Part shown: one piece after another, positions 45,548 to 52,573 of the stretch
Layout: every line of letters begins with the position of its first letter
How positions within the stretch are numbered: the stretch's first letter is position 1
NCBI RefSeq assembly: GCF_001500025.1
Contig: NZ_LQIW01000023.1
Span: 370,821 to 434,820, forward strand
DNA length: 64,000 nt
From: Mycobacterium sp. IS-1590
Lineage (GTDB): Bacteria > Actinomycetota > Actinomycetes > Mycobacteriales > Mycobacteriaceae
Direction: 5' to 3'
Program-made: the position numbers and the translations under genes
Notes under the pieces: generated by a model
The model's input: only the letters and a program-made list of their open reading frames with translations
What the model was told of the DNA's origin: nothing
Database searches by the model: none

Positions 45548-46045
45548 ATGACGAGCATGACCAGCACCGACCGCGTCTGGATGACGCGACGTGCCTACAT
45601 CCGGCTGCAGGCCGAACTGGCCGCTTTGCGCGCGAAACCCCGATACGAGGTGCCCGACGACGCGATGGACCACGACGCCGCCCGCGCGGCGCAGGAGCGG
45701 ATGCGGTCGAACCAGATTCACCGCATCGAGCATCTGCTCGCCAACGCCGTCGTCGGCGAGGTCCCACCCGACGATGGTGTGGCCGAACCGGGCATGGTCT
45801 TGACCATCCGCTACGACGACACCGGTGACACCGAGACGTTCCTGCTCGGTATCCGCGGTATCGAGCCCGCCGAGATCGAGGTCTACTCGCCGCGCTCGCC
45901 GCTGGGCGTCGCGATCCTCGGCGCGAGGCCGGGGGATCGGCGGACCTACCTGGCCCCGACCGGCAAGGAATTGCGAGTGACGCTCCTGGAAGCCAAGCCC
46001 TACGAGGCCGCCATCGATTCGGCAACCAGCCGACTCCCAGCTTGA
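45548..46045 (+). CDS. GreA/GreB-family transcription factor-like protein, copy 1
   Basis: The protein of 165 residues is related to the Gre factors that bind in the secondary channel of RNA polymerase. The N-terminal region (about 10-70) is a helical hairpin with charged residues (TRRAYIRLQAELAAL; RMRSNQIHRIEHLL). The C-terminal Gre domain (about 80-155) shows PGMVLTIRYDDTGDTETFLLG and the SPLGVAILGARPGDRRTYLAPTG block. It lacks the full-length GreA coiled coil and resembles the Rv3788 type, which inhibits rather than rescues transcription. The target may be stress genes; unproven. A paralogue follows 19 bases later. Confidence 0.83.
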   Translation: MTSMTSTDRVWMTRRAYIRLQAELAALRAKPRYEVPDDAMDHDAARAAQERMRSNQIHRIEHLLANAVVGEVPPDDGVAEPGMVLTIRYDDTGDTETFLLGIRGIEPAEIEVYSPRSPLGVAILGARPGDRRTYLAPTGKELRVTLLEAKPYEAAIDSATSRLPA

Positions 46046-46064
46046 TTGCACGGAAGGACCGAAA

Positions 46065-46550
46065 ATGACAAGTGCGCAGCGAATCTGGATCTCGCGAACC
46101 GCCTACGAACGGCTGCAGGAGGAGCTCGCCGCTCTGAACGAGCTGTGCGCGAACGCGGTCGGCGACGAAGACGCCGACGAGAATGCGAGCGCGATCAAGC
46201 GGGCGCGGCAAGCGCGTATTCAGCAGATCCACGAGATGCTCATCAACGCCGTCGTCGGTGAGGATCCGCCGGACGACGGGATCGCCGAACCGGGCATGGT
46301 CGTCACGGTGCGATACGACGACACCGCTGAGATCGAGACCTTCCTGCTCGGTGTGCGCAGCGCCGAACACGGCGACATCGAGGTGTACTCCGCCCAGTCG
46401 CCGCTGGGCGCTGCCATCCTCGGTGCCCGGCCGGGTGAGCAGCGCAGTTTCCGCACGCCGAGCGGGACCGAGCTGTCGGTCACGATGCTGACGGCGGTGC
46501 CGTACGGCATGCACAGCGACGACGGGACACCCGTGAACGCAGGCGGCTGA
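46065..46550 (+). CDS. GreA/GreB-family transcription factor-like protein, copy 2
   Basis: The 161-residue protein closely resembles its upstream neighbour: the same N-terminal hairpin (SRTAYERLQEELAALNE; QARIQQIHEMLINAVVG) and Gre C-terminal domain (PGMVVTVRYDDTAEIETFLLG; SPLGAAILGARPGEQRSFRTP). The tip of the hairpin carries the acidic stretch VGDEDADENAS (about residues 32-42), which could reach the polymerase active site; copy 1 has an acidic EVPDDAMDHD tip. The two are co-transcribed. Whether they stimulate cleavage or block the secondary channel cannot be seen. Confidence 0.83.
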   Translation: MTSAQRIWISRTAYERLQEELAALNELCANAVGDEDADENASAIKRARQARIQQIHEMLINAVVGEDPPDDGIAEPGMVVTVRYDDTAEIETFLLGVRSAEHGDIEVYSAQSPLGAAILGARPGEQRSFRTPSGTELSVTMLTAVPYGMHSDDGTPVNAGG

Positions 46551-46666
46551 TCGGACCGCCCGCGCCGGTTCGCGGAATGGCTTTCGGTGCGCGGCGGGGC
46601 TACCTAAGATCGAGGTCACGAGATTTGGGTACATGAGCTCTGGCCCCGTGCCGAAGGGAGCGTTCA

Positions 46667-48415
46667 GTGACCGCCGAATTGACCTCGGTCCCCAAGCTGG
46701 AGGTGCGTCGCCCGTTCCCGGCCCGGATGGGCCCGAAGGGCACGCTCGTCTACAAGCTCATCACGACGACCGACCACAAGCTGATCGGCATCATGTACGT
46801 GGTCACCTGCTTCGTGTTCTTCTTCATCGGCGGGCTGATGGCGCTGTTCATCAGGGGCGAGCTGGCGATGCCGGGGCTGCAGTTCCTGTCCAACGAGCAG
46901 TACAACCAGCTGTTCACCATGCACGGCACGATCATGTTGCTGTTCTATGCGACGCCGATCGTGTTCGGGTTCGCCAACCTGGTGCTGCCGTTGCAGATCG
47001 GCGCGCCCGACGTGGCGTTCCCGCGGCTGAACGCGTTCTCGTACTGGCTGTTCCTGTTCGGCGGGCTCATCGCGGTCGCGGGCTTCATCACCCCCGGTGG
47101 GGCGGCCGACTTCGGCTGGACGGCGTACGCGCCGCTGAGCAATGCCATGCATTCGCCGGGCGCCGGCGGCGACCTGTGGATCATGGGCCTCGCCGTGGCC
47201 GGTCTGGGCACCATCCTGGGTGGGGTCAACATGATCACCACCGTGGTGTGCATGCGCGCACCGGGTATGACGATGTTCCGGATGCCGATCTTCACCTGGA
47301 ACATCCTGGTGACGTCGGTTCTGGTGCTGATGGCCTTCCCGATCCTGACCGCCGCACTGCTCGCCCTGGCCGCCGACCGCCACCTCGGCGCGCATGTCTA
47401 CGACCCGGCCAACGGCGGACCGATCCTCTACCAGCACCTGTTCTGGTTCTTCGGCCACCCCGAGGTCTATATCGTGGCGCTGCCGTTCTTCGGCATCGTC
47501 ACCGAGATCTTCCCGGTGTTCAGCCGCAAGCCGATCTTCGGTTACACCACGCTGATCTACGCCACCTTGGGCATCGCCGCGTTGTCCGTCGTGGTGTGGG
47601 CGCACCACATGTACGCGACGGGTGCCGTACTCCTGCCCTTCTTCTCGTTCACCACCTATCTGATCGCGGTGCCCACGGGCATCAAGTTCTTCAACTGGAT
47701 AGGCACGATGTGGAAGGGCCAATTGACCTTCGAGACACCGATGCTGTTCTCGATCGGGTTCATGCTCACGTTCCTGCTCGGTGGGCTCACCGGGGTGATG
47801 CTGGCCAGCCCGCCGCTGGACTTCCACGTTTCCGACACCTACTTCTTGATCGCGCACTTCCACTACGTGTTGTTCGGGACCATCGTGTTCGCGACCTATG
47901 CCGGGATCTACTTCTGGTTCCCGAAGATGACGGGCCGCTTACTCGACGAACGGTTGGGCAAGCTGCACTTCTGGCTGACGTTCATCGGTTTCCACACCAC
48001 GTTCCTGGTGCAGCATTGGCTGGGCAACGAGGGTATGCCGCGCCGCTACGCGGACTACCTGGCGTCCGACGGGTTCACGCCGCTCAATGTGGTGTCGACC
48101 ATCGGGGCGTTCATCCTGGGTATCTCGATGCTGCCGTTCGTGTGGAACGTGTTCAAGAGCTGGCGTTACGGCGAGCCGGTCACGGTCGACGATCCGTGGG
48201 GTCACGGCAACTCGCTGGAGTGGGCGACGTCGTGCCCGCCGCCGCGGCACAACTTCACCGAGCTCCCCCGAATCCGTTCGGAGCGACCGGCATTCGAGCT
48301 GCACTACCCGCACATGGTGGACCGGATGCGGGCCGAGTCGCATATCGGCAGGCACGCCACGGCGGGCGAATCGCAGTCCGGTTTCGGGCCCCGTACCGAG
48401 CCCGACCGTAGCTGA
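46667..48415 (+). CDS. ctaD: Cytochrome c oxidase subunit I (aa3 type), stand-alone copy
   Basis: The 582-residue membrane protein has 12 predicted helices and all catalytic residues of haem-copper oxidases: His86 and His399 (haem a), His397 (haem a3), the Cu(B) ligands His264 with cross-linked Tyr268 (HPEVY), His313 and His314, the D-channel Asp115 (APDVAFPR) and the K-channel Lys340 (PTGIK). The D-channel glutamate is Glu266. It starts at GTG. No subunit II, III or assembly gene lies near, so it must use the subunits of the main aa3 oxidase or is a second, condition-specific copy. A TAAGAT-type -10 element lies about 57 bases before the start. Confidence 0.93.
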   Translation: MTAELTSVPKLEVRRPFPARMGPKGTLVYKLITTTDHKLIGIMYVVTCFVFFFIGGLMALFIRGELAMPGLQFLSNEQYNQLFTMHGTIMLLFYATPIVFGFANLVLPLQIGAPDVAFPRLNAFSYWLFLFGGLIAVAGFITPGGAADFGWTAYAPLSNAMHSPGAGGDLWIMGLAVAGLGTILGGVNMITTVVCMRAPGMTMFRMPIFTWNILVTSVLVLMAFPILTAALLALAADRHLGAHVYDPANGGPILYQHLFWFFGHPEVYIVALPFFGIVTEIFPVFSRKPIFGYTTLIYATLGIAALSVVVWAHHMYATGAVLLPFFSFTTYLIAVPTGIKFFNWIGTMWKGQLTFETPMLFSIGFMLTFLLGGLTGVMLASPPLDFHVSDTYFLIAHFHYVLFGTIVFATYAGIYFWFPKMTGRLLDERLGKLHFWLTFIGFHTTFLVQHWLGNEGMPRRYADYLASDGFTPLNVVSTIGAFILGISMLPFVWNVFKSWRYGEPVTVDDPWGHGNSLEWATSCPPPRHNFTELPRIRSERPAFELHYPHMVDRMRAESHIGRHATAGESQSGFGPRTEPDRS

Positions 48416-48718
48416 CCCGGTCGGCTGCTCAGCCAGTCCCGCGCCGCGTGTTGTGGTGCGCGGACAACATGTGCCCGGCTCGTTGTCCTCATCGCGCAAC
48501 ACCTTGCAGCCACGGCCGGAGCACCATGGGAACTGTCACCCGAACTCTCGATGAGACGGGTCCGGGGCGGCAGACACCACCGGACGAGGCACCGGATGTG
48601 ACCGCGTTGACTCGAAACTGACGGCGGCACAGCGACGATCACCTTGTTGTGTATGCCCGGCGCCGGTCCGCGGCCGATCACCGGTCGGCCCCCACAGCGA
48701 ACCGATGAGGAGGATCAC
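48416..48718. other. 303-base spacer, no gene recognised
   Basis: The gap between ctaD and a membrane protein gene on the same strand shows no convincing reading frame, operator or strong hairpin. A GAGGAGG ribosome site for the next gene is at its end. Confidence 0.5.
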
Positions 48719-49504
48719 GTGAGTAAATTGCGGCGACACTGGACAACCTGGACGGCCCTGCTGGTGGGCATTGGCTCGGTGGTTGCCTCGCTCACGGTGA
48801 CCTCGACGACGCCCGGGCGTGGCCTCACGCTCGCGTTCGGCGCGTTCATCGTCTTCTTCGCCGCGCTGGCCCTTCTCGCCCGCGTCCGCACACCGGGTTG
48901 TTGGGGTCTGGTCGCGATCGGCCTCGGCATGACGATGCTGCCGTTCCTCGGCGGGGCATTCGCGCCCGATCCCGGCGCCGGATGGACGGGTGTCGTGGCC
49001 GGTCCGCTGGCGATGACGCTCGGCGCGATCGGGTGGGTGACCGGTCGACCCCCGACGGTCACCGGAATCAGCCACTGGGGTCGCCGCGACGCGAAACGCA
49101 ATGCGATGGCCACGTTGATCAGCGGCACCTCGCTGATGATCGGTCTGGCGACCGTGCTGCTCGGCGCGACAGTGGTGCGGTCGTCGACGGCGGCCGTCGC
49201 GATCACCGTCGGTCTGGGTGTGTTCATGACGGTCGCCGCGCTGTGGTCGTGGCTGGCCGCCGACCCGACCCGCGACTACTTCATGCTCGCCACCGTTGGT
49301 TTCGCTTTGTTTCTCGCGCCGACGGCCGCCGGTTTCTCCGGTGACGCCGCTGCTTGGGCCGCCTGGATCCCGGGTGCGGTCACCACGGTGCTGGGTGTGA
49401 CGGGGTACCTGCGCGGTGACGCGATCGACCTCAGGAGCAACCTGCGCAAGAGTGCAAGCGCGCGCTACGAGCGGGAGTTCCGCTCGCACGGTTCGCCCGC
49501 CTGA
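48719..49504 (+). CDS. Membrane protein of unknown function, 8-helix type
   Basis: The 261-residue protein consists mostly of hydrophobic helices (about eight, in two similar groups of four separated by a polar segment GRRDAKRNAM at about 120-130), which suggests an internal duplication of a small membrane module, as in HdeD or SPW-type proteins. The GTG was chosen since GAGGAGG lies six bases before. The C-terminus is basic and cytoplasmic (LRKSASARYEREF). The function is unknown. It is convergent with the SDR gene over a short palindrome. Confidence 0.7.
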   Translation: MSKLRRHWTTWTALLVGIGSVVASLTVTSTTPGRGLTLAFGAFIVFFAALALLARVRTPGCWGLVAIGLGMTMLPFLGGAFAPDPGAGWTGVVAGPLAMTLGAIGWVTGRPPTVTGISHWGRRDAKRNAMATLISGTSLMIGLATVLLGATVVRSSTAAVAITVGLGVFMTVAALWSWLAADPTRDYFMLATVGFALFLAPTAAGFSGDAAAWAAWIPGAVTTVLGVTGYLRGDAIDLRSNLRKSASARYEREFRSHGSPA

Positions 49505-49516
49505 TCGCCGGTCGGT

Positions 49517-49530
49517 CCCGTAATTACGGG
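49517..49530. terminator. Palindrome CCCGTAATTACGGG between convergent genes
   Basis: A perfect 14-base palindrome lies 12 bases after the membrane protein stop and covers the stop codon of the opposing SDR gene. A terminator stem or a binding site are both possible. Confidence 0.45.
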
Positions 49531-50510
49531 TGCGCCTGCTGTGGTGCGAAGGAGGCGATGATGGCTTCGACGGGTGAGCGCCACGTCACGCCGAGGTCGC
49601 CGGTGGTGGCCGAATCGTCGGTCGGTGTCGCGGCGGTGAGCAGCAGGGCCGCCTCATAGGTGAGGCCGTCGCCCAGATCGACAACGCCGCTAAGCGCCTC
49701 TCCGACGATGCTGAGACCTCGAAACATGCCCTGGCTGAGCGGGATTCGCCGGAATCGACGATTCGTTCCCCGCTCGAGAGCGGAAATCATGTCGTCGAAC
49801 GCGATCAGCTCGCCCCCGCACACATAGCGGCGCGGTCCGCGGCCGGGAACGAACAACGCGGCATGCACGTCGGCGACATCGCGAACGTCGACCATCTGCA
49901 TCCCACCGCGCAGTCGCGGCGCGACGCCCCATCGCACCAGCGGCGCCCACCCACGCTCGGTGACGCCCGCAGCGGTGTGGAACGCCGGACCCACCACACT
50001 CGACGGGTACGTGATGACCACCGGCGCGCCCTGCTCCTGCAGTCGCCGCGCCACGCGGTCGGCGTAGGCCTTGGTCTTCGCGTACGGACTGCGGCCGGGC
50101 GCGGTGGGTGTATCGGGACCGATCACGCCGTCGGGTGGCGGAAACAGCGCGCTGTAGCTGCTGACCAACACGACGGGGTCCAACCCGCCGGCCACCGCAC
50201 GCGTGAGCACCGCCTCGGTGGCATGGGCGTTCACCTCCCACATCAGCGTGCTGCGGCGCTTGTCGGTTCCGACGACTCCGGCGCCGTGCAGCACCGCGTC
50301 GCAGCCGGAGAGCAGCCCTTCCACCGTGTCGGTGCGCCTGATGTCACCGCTCACGGTCTCGACGTCCCCGATCTCGGCGAGCTTGGCGATGACCGGCGCG
50401 TCCTCGGCGTCGGGCGCGATGAGCAGGCGCACGCGGTGGCCGGCGCAAAGCAGCGCCCGCACGCAGTGGGCGCCGACGTAGCCGGTGCCCCCGGTGACCG
50501 CGATCAGCAT
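49524..50510 (-). CDS. Extended SDR / NAD-dependent epimerase-type oxidoreductase
   Basis: The 328-residue protein starts with the NAD(P) loop GGTGYVGAHCVRAL (about 7-20) and is of the extended SDR/NmrA-epimerase type. Later motifs are VVLVSSYSALF with catalytic Ser, and a SPYAKTKAYADRVAR segment with Tyr-x3-Lys. Its C-terminal part (about 200-328) binds the substrate and is not conserved enough to name it. It follows the small subunit of the molybdenum hydroxylase by 6 bases on the same strand, so it may act on the product of that enzyme. Confidence 0.84.
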   Translation of the reverse strand: MLIAVTGGTGYVGAHCVRALLCAGHRVRLLIAPDAEDAPVIAKLAEIGDVETVSGDIRRTDTVEGLLSGCDAVLHGAGVVGTDKRRSTLMWEVNAHATEAVLTRAVAGGLDPVVLVSSYSALFPPPDGVIGPDTPTAPGRSPYAKTKAYADRVARRLQEQGAPVVITYPSSVVGPAFHTAAGVTERGWAPLVRWGVAPRLRGGMQMVDVRDVADVHAALFVPGRGPRRYVCGGELIAFDDMISALERGTNRRFRRIPLSQGMFRGLSIVGEALSGVVDLGDGLTYEAALLLTAATPTDDSATTGDLGVTWRSPVEAIIASFAPQQAHP

Positions 50511-50516
50511 GGCGGT

Positions 50517-50987
50517 CTAGGTCATCTCGGCGGCACGGTGTACCGCGTTGACGATCCCCTGATATCCGGTGCACCGGCAGAAGTTGCCCGACAGACCCTC
50601 GCGGATTTCCTCGTCGCTCGGCTTGGGGTTGTCGCGCAGCAACGCGGTGATCGAGGTGACGAAACCCGGGGTGCAGAAACCACACTGCAGCCCATGGCAT
50701 TCGCGCAAGGCGGCTTGCACCGGCGACAGTCCACCGTCCGCACCGCCGATGCCCTCGACGGTGGTGACCTCCATACCCTCGGCCTGGACGGCGAAGATCA
50801 GGCAGGCGCGCACCGCGTCCCCGTTGAGCAGCACCGTGCAGGCGCCGCACGCGCCGTGCTCACAGCCGAGGTGTGTTCCGGTCAAGCCACACTTCTCGCG
50901 CAGGAAGTCCGCGAGCGTGAGGCGCGGTTCCACGGTCGCGGTGAACGTGCGCCCGTTGACCGTCACTTCGACCGGCATCTCATGCAT
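50517..50987 (-). CDS. (2Fe-2S)-binding small subunit of a molybdenum hydroxylase (CoxS-like)
   Basis: The 156-residue iron-sulfur subunit of a xanthine-dehydrogenase-family enzyme has a plant-type [2Fe-2S] motif GCEHGACGACTVLLNG (about residues 42-57) and a second cluster with CGFCTPGF and FCRCTGYQ (about 103-140). It passes electrons from the molybdopterin subunit to the FAD subunit. The ATG overlaps the coxM-like stop by eight bases, and an in-frame ATG three codons later is an alternative. Together with the L, M and G genes it forms an operon of order L-G-M-S. Confidence 0.9.
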   Translation of the reverse strand: MHEMPVEVTVNGRTFTATVEPRLTLADFLREKCGLTGTHLGCEHGACGACTVLLNGDAVRACLIFAVQAEGMEVTTVEGIGGADGGLSPVQAALRECHGLQCGFCTPGFVTSITALLRDNPKPSDEEIREGLSGNFCRCTGYQGIVNAVHRAAEMT

Positions 50988-51855
50988 CGCTTGCCTCCGT
51001 GATGGCACTGGACCAGGCGCGGGCGACCATCGTCGCCCCGACCTTGGCCCGGTAGGTGGCCGACCCCTGCAGGTCGGATGGAATGTCCTCGAGTCCGGAC
51101 AGTGCGAGTCGCCCGACCTCCTCGGCGCTGATCTCGGTAACCGGTCGACCCGTGACGGCCTCTTCGGCGGCGCTGCCCCGCAGCGGTGTCGAACCCAGGC
51201 CCAACAGGCCTATACCGCAACGCCTTACCCGGTCACCGTCGTCGAGTTCGACCGCCACCGCGGCTCCGGCGATCGCGAAGTCACCGTGGCGGCGGGCGAA
51301 TTCCTCGAGTGCGAAGCCCGACCGTCCGCCCCAGACGGGGAAGTGCACCGCGGTCAGCATCTCCCCGGGCTGCAGCGAGGTCTCCCAGAGACCCGTGAAG
51401 AAATCCCTCGCCGCGATCTGCCGGGATCCCGTTGCCGAGACGACATCCATCTGTGCGTCGAGCGCGAGCGCGACCGCCGCGTACTCGGCCGCGGGATCGG
51501 CGTGTGCGATGGCGCCGCCGAGGGTGCCCCTGGTGCGGATCTGGAAGTGCCCGATGTGCGGGGTGGCCAGCGTCAACAGCGGAACCGATTCCGCGACTTC
51601 GTCATCCATTCCGACAAACGAGTGCGGGGTGCCTGCCGCGATACACACCGCGTCGTCCACCAGGTCGATGCTGCGAAGCTCGTCGATCCGGCTGATGTCG
51701 ATGAGATTATCGAAGTGCGTCAGGCGCATCGCGAGCATCGGCACCAGACTCTGCCCGCCCGCAAGGATTTTCGCGTCCTCGCCGTATTCGGCGAGCATGT
51801 CGACCGCCTCCTTCACCGAATCGGGGCGGTGGTAGGTGAACGGGGCGGCTTTCAC
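50980..51855 (-). CDS. FAD-binding medium subunit of a molybdenum hydroxylase (CoxM-like)
   Basis: The 291-residue protein binds FAD in the PCMH-type fold: KILAGGQSLVPMLAMR (about residues 29-44), TLGGAIAHADPAAEYAAVALAL (about 112-132) and a C-terminal CO_deh_flav_C domain. It accepts electrons from the iron-sulfur subunit. The ATG overlaps the SRPBCC gene stop by four bases. The function within the enzyme is clear from the family; the final electron acceptor is not encoded nearby. Confidence 0.9.
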   Translation of the reverse strand: MKAAPFTYHRPDSVKEAVDMLAEYGEDAKILAGGQSLVPMLAMRLTHFDNLIDISRIDELRSIDLVDDAVCIAAGTPHSFVGMDDEVAESVPLLTLATPHIGHFQIRTRGTLGGAIAHADPAAEYAAVALALDAQMDVVSATGSRQIAARDFFTGLWETSLQPGEMLTAVHFPVWGGRSGFALEEFARRHGDFAIAGAAVAVELDDGDRVRRCGIGLLGLGSTPLRGSAAEEAVTGRPVTEISAEEVGRLALSGLEDIPSDLQGSATYRAKVGATMVARAWSSAITEASDA

Positions 51856-52559
51856 GGCCGCAGCCGCTCGGTCGGCGCGTTGAGCAGTCGCACCAGGGCG
51901 GACTGCAGATCGTCGGCCAGCACCGCGGTGGGGCTCTTACGGCGGCGCCGGCCGATCAGGAAACCGACCGCCAATCCACCGACTACGGCGGCCGCGACGG
52001 GTGCCGCGCGCTTGGCCATCGGCAGCGCAACGACTTTCAGCATGTCGATGGAATCGCCCGCGTCGGGCTGAGCCGCGACCGCCGCCGTCTCCGTGGTCGG
52101 CGCGGTGGTCGCGGCGCCGCCGAGGAGATCCGATTCGAGGTTCTTGGCGAACTGTCCGATCAGGTTGGACGACACGTCGGCCAGTACGCCGCGGCCGAAT
52201 TGAGCGGCCTTGCCCGAGATGGTCAGGTCCGTGTTGATCACAACGCTGGTCGCGTCGCCCTCGTCCTTGAGTTGCGCGGTCACGACCGCGGCCGCGTTAC
52301 CACTGCCGCGGGTCTCCTTACCCTGGGCCTTGATGACGACACGGCGAGCGGCCTTGTCGCGCTCCTGGAACGATGCCTCGCCCTGGTAGGACACCGTGAT
52401 CGGGCCGACCTTGACCTTCACCGCGCCGGTGAAGGCATCGCCGTCGACTGACAACAGCTGAGCACCCGGGATACACGGTGCGACGCGTTGGACGTCGTTG
52501 AGTGCCTCCCATGCCGTGTCCACCGGCACGGCGACCCGGAATTCGTTGTTGAGTTCCAC
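51852..52559 (-). CDS. SRPBCC/CoxG-like accessory protein of the molybdenum hydroxylase operon
   Basis: The protein of 235 residues starts with a CoxG-type SRPBCC (START-like) domain (about 1-150) and then has a low-complexity linker and a C-terminal hydrophobic segment (about 190-212, AAPVAAAVVGGLAVGFLIG followed by RRRRK). CoxG tethers CO dehydrogenase to the membrane in some bacteria. A single C-terminal helix followed by basic residues suits such an anchor. It lies 14 bases after the large subunit and overlaps the FAD subunit gene. Confidence 0.86.
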   Translation of the reverse strand: MELNNEFRVAVPVDTAWEALNDVQRVAPCIPGAQLLSVDGDAFTGAVKVKVGPITVSYQGEASFQERDKAARRVVIKAQGKETRGSGNAAAVVTAQLKDEGDATSVVINTDLTISGKAAQFGRGVLADVSSNLIGQFAKNLESDLLGGAATTAPTTETAAVAAQPDAGDSIDMLKVVALPMAKRAAPVAAAVVGGLAVGFLIGRRRRKSPTAVLADDLQSALVRLLNAPTERLRP

Positions 52560-52573
52560 TGTGGCTGTGTTCC

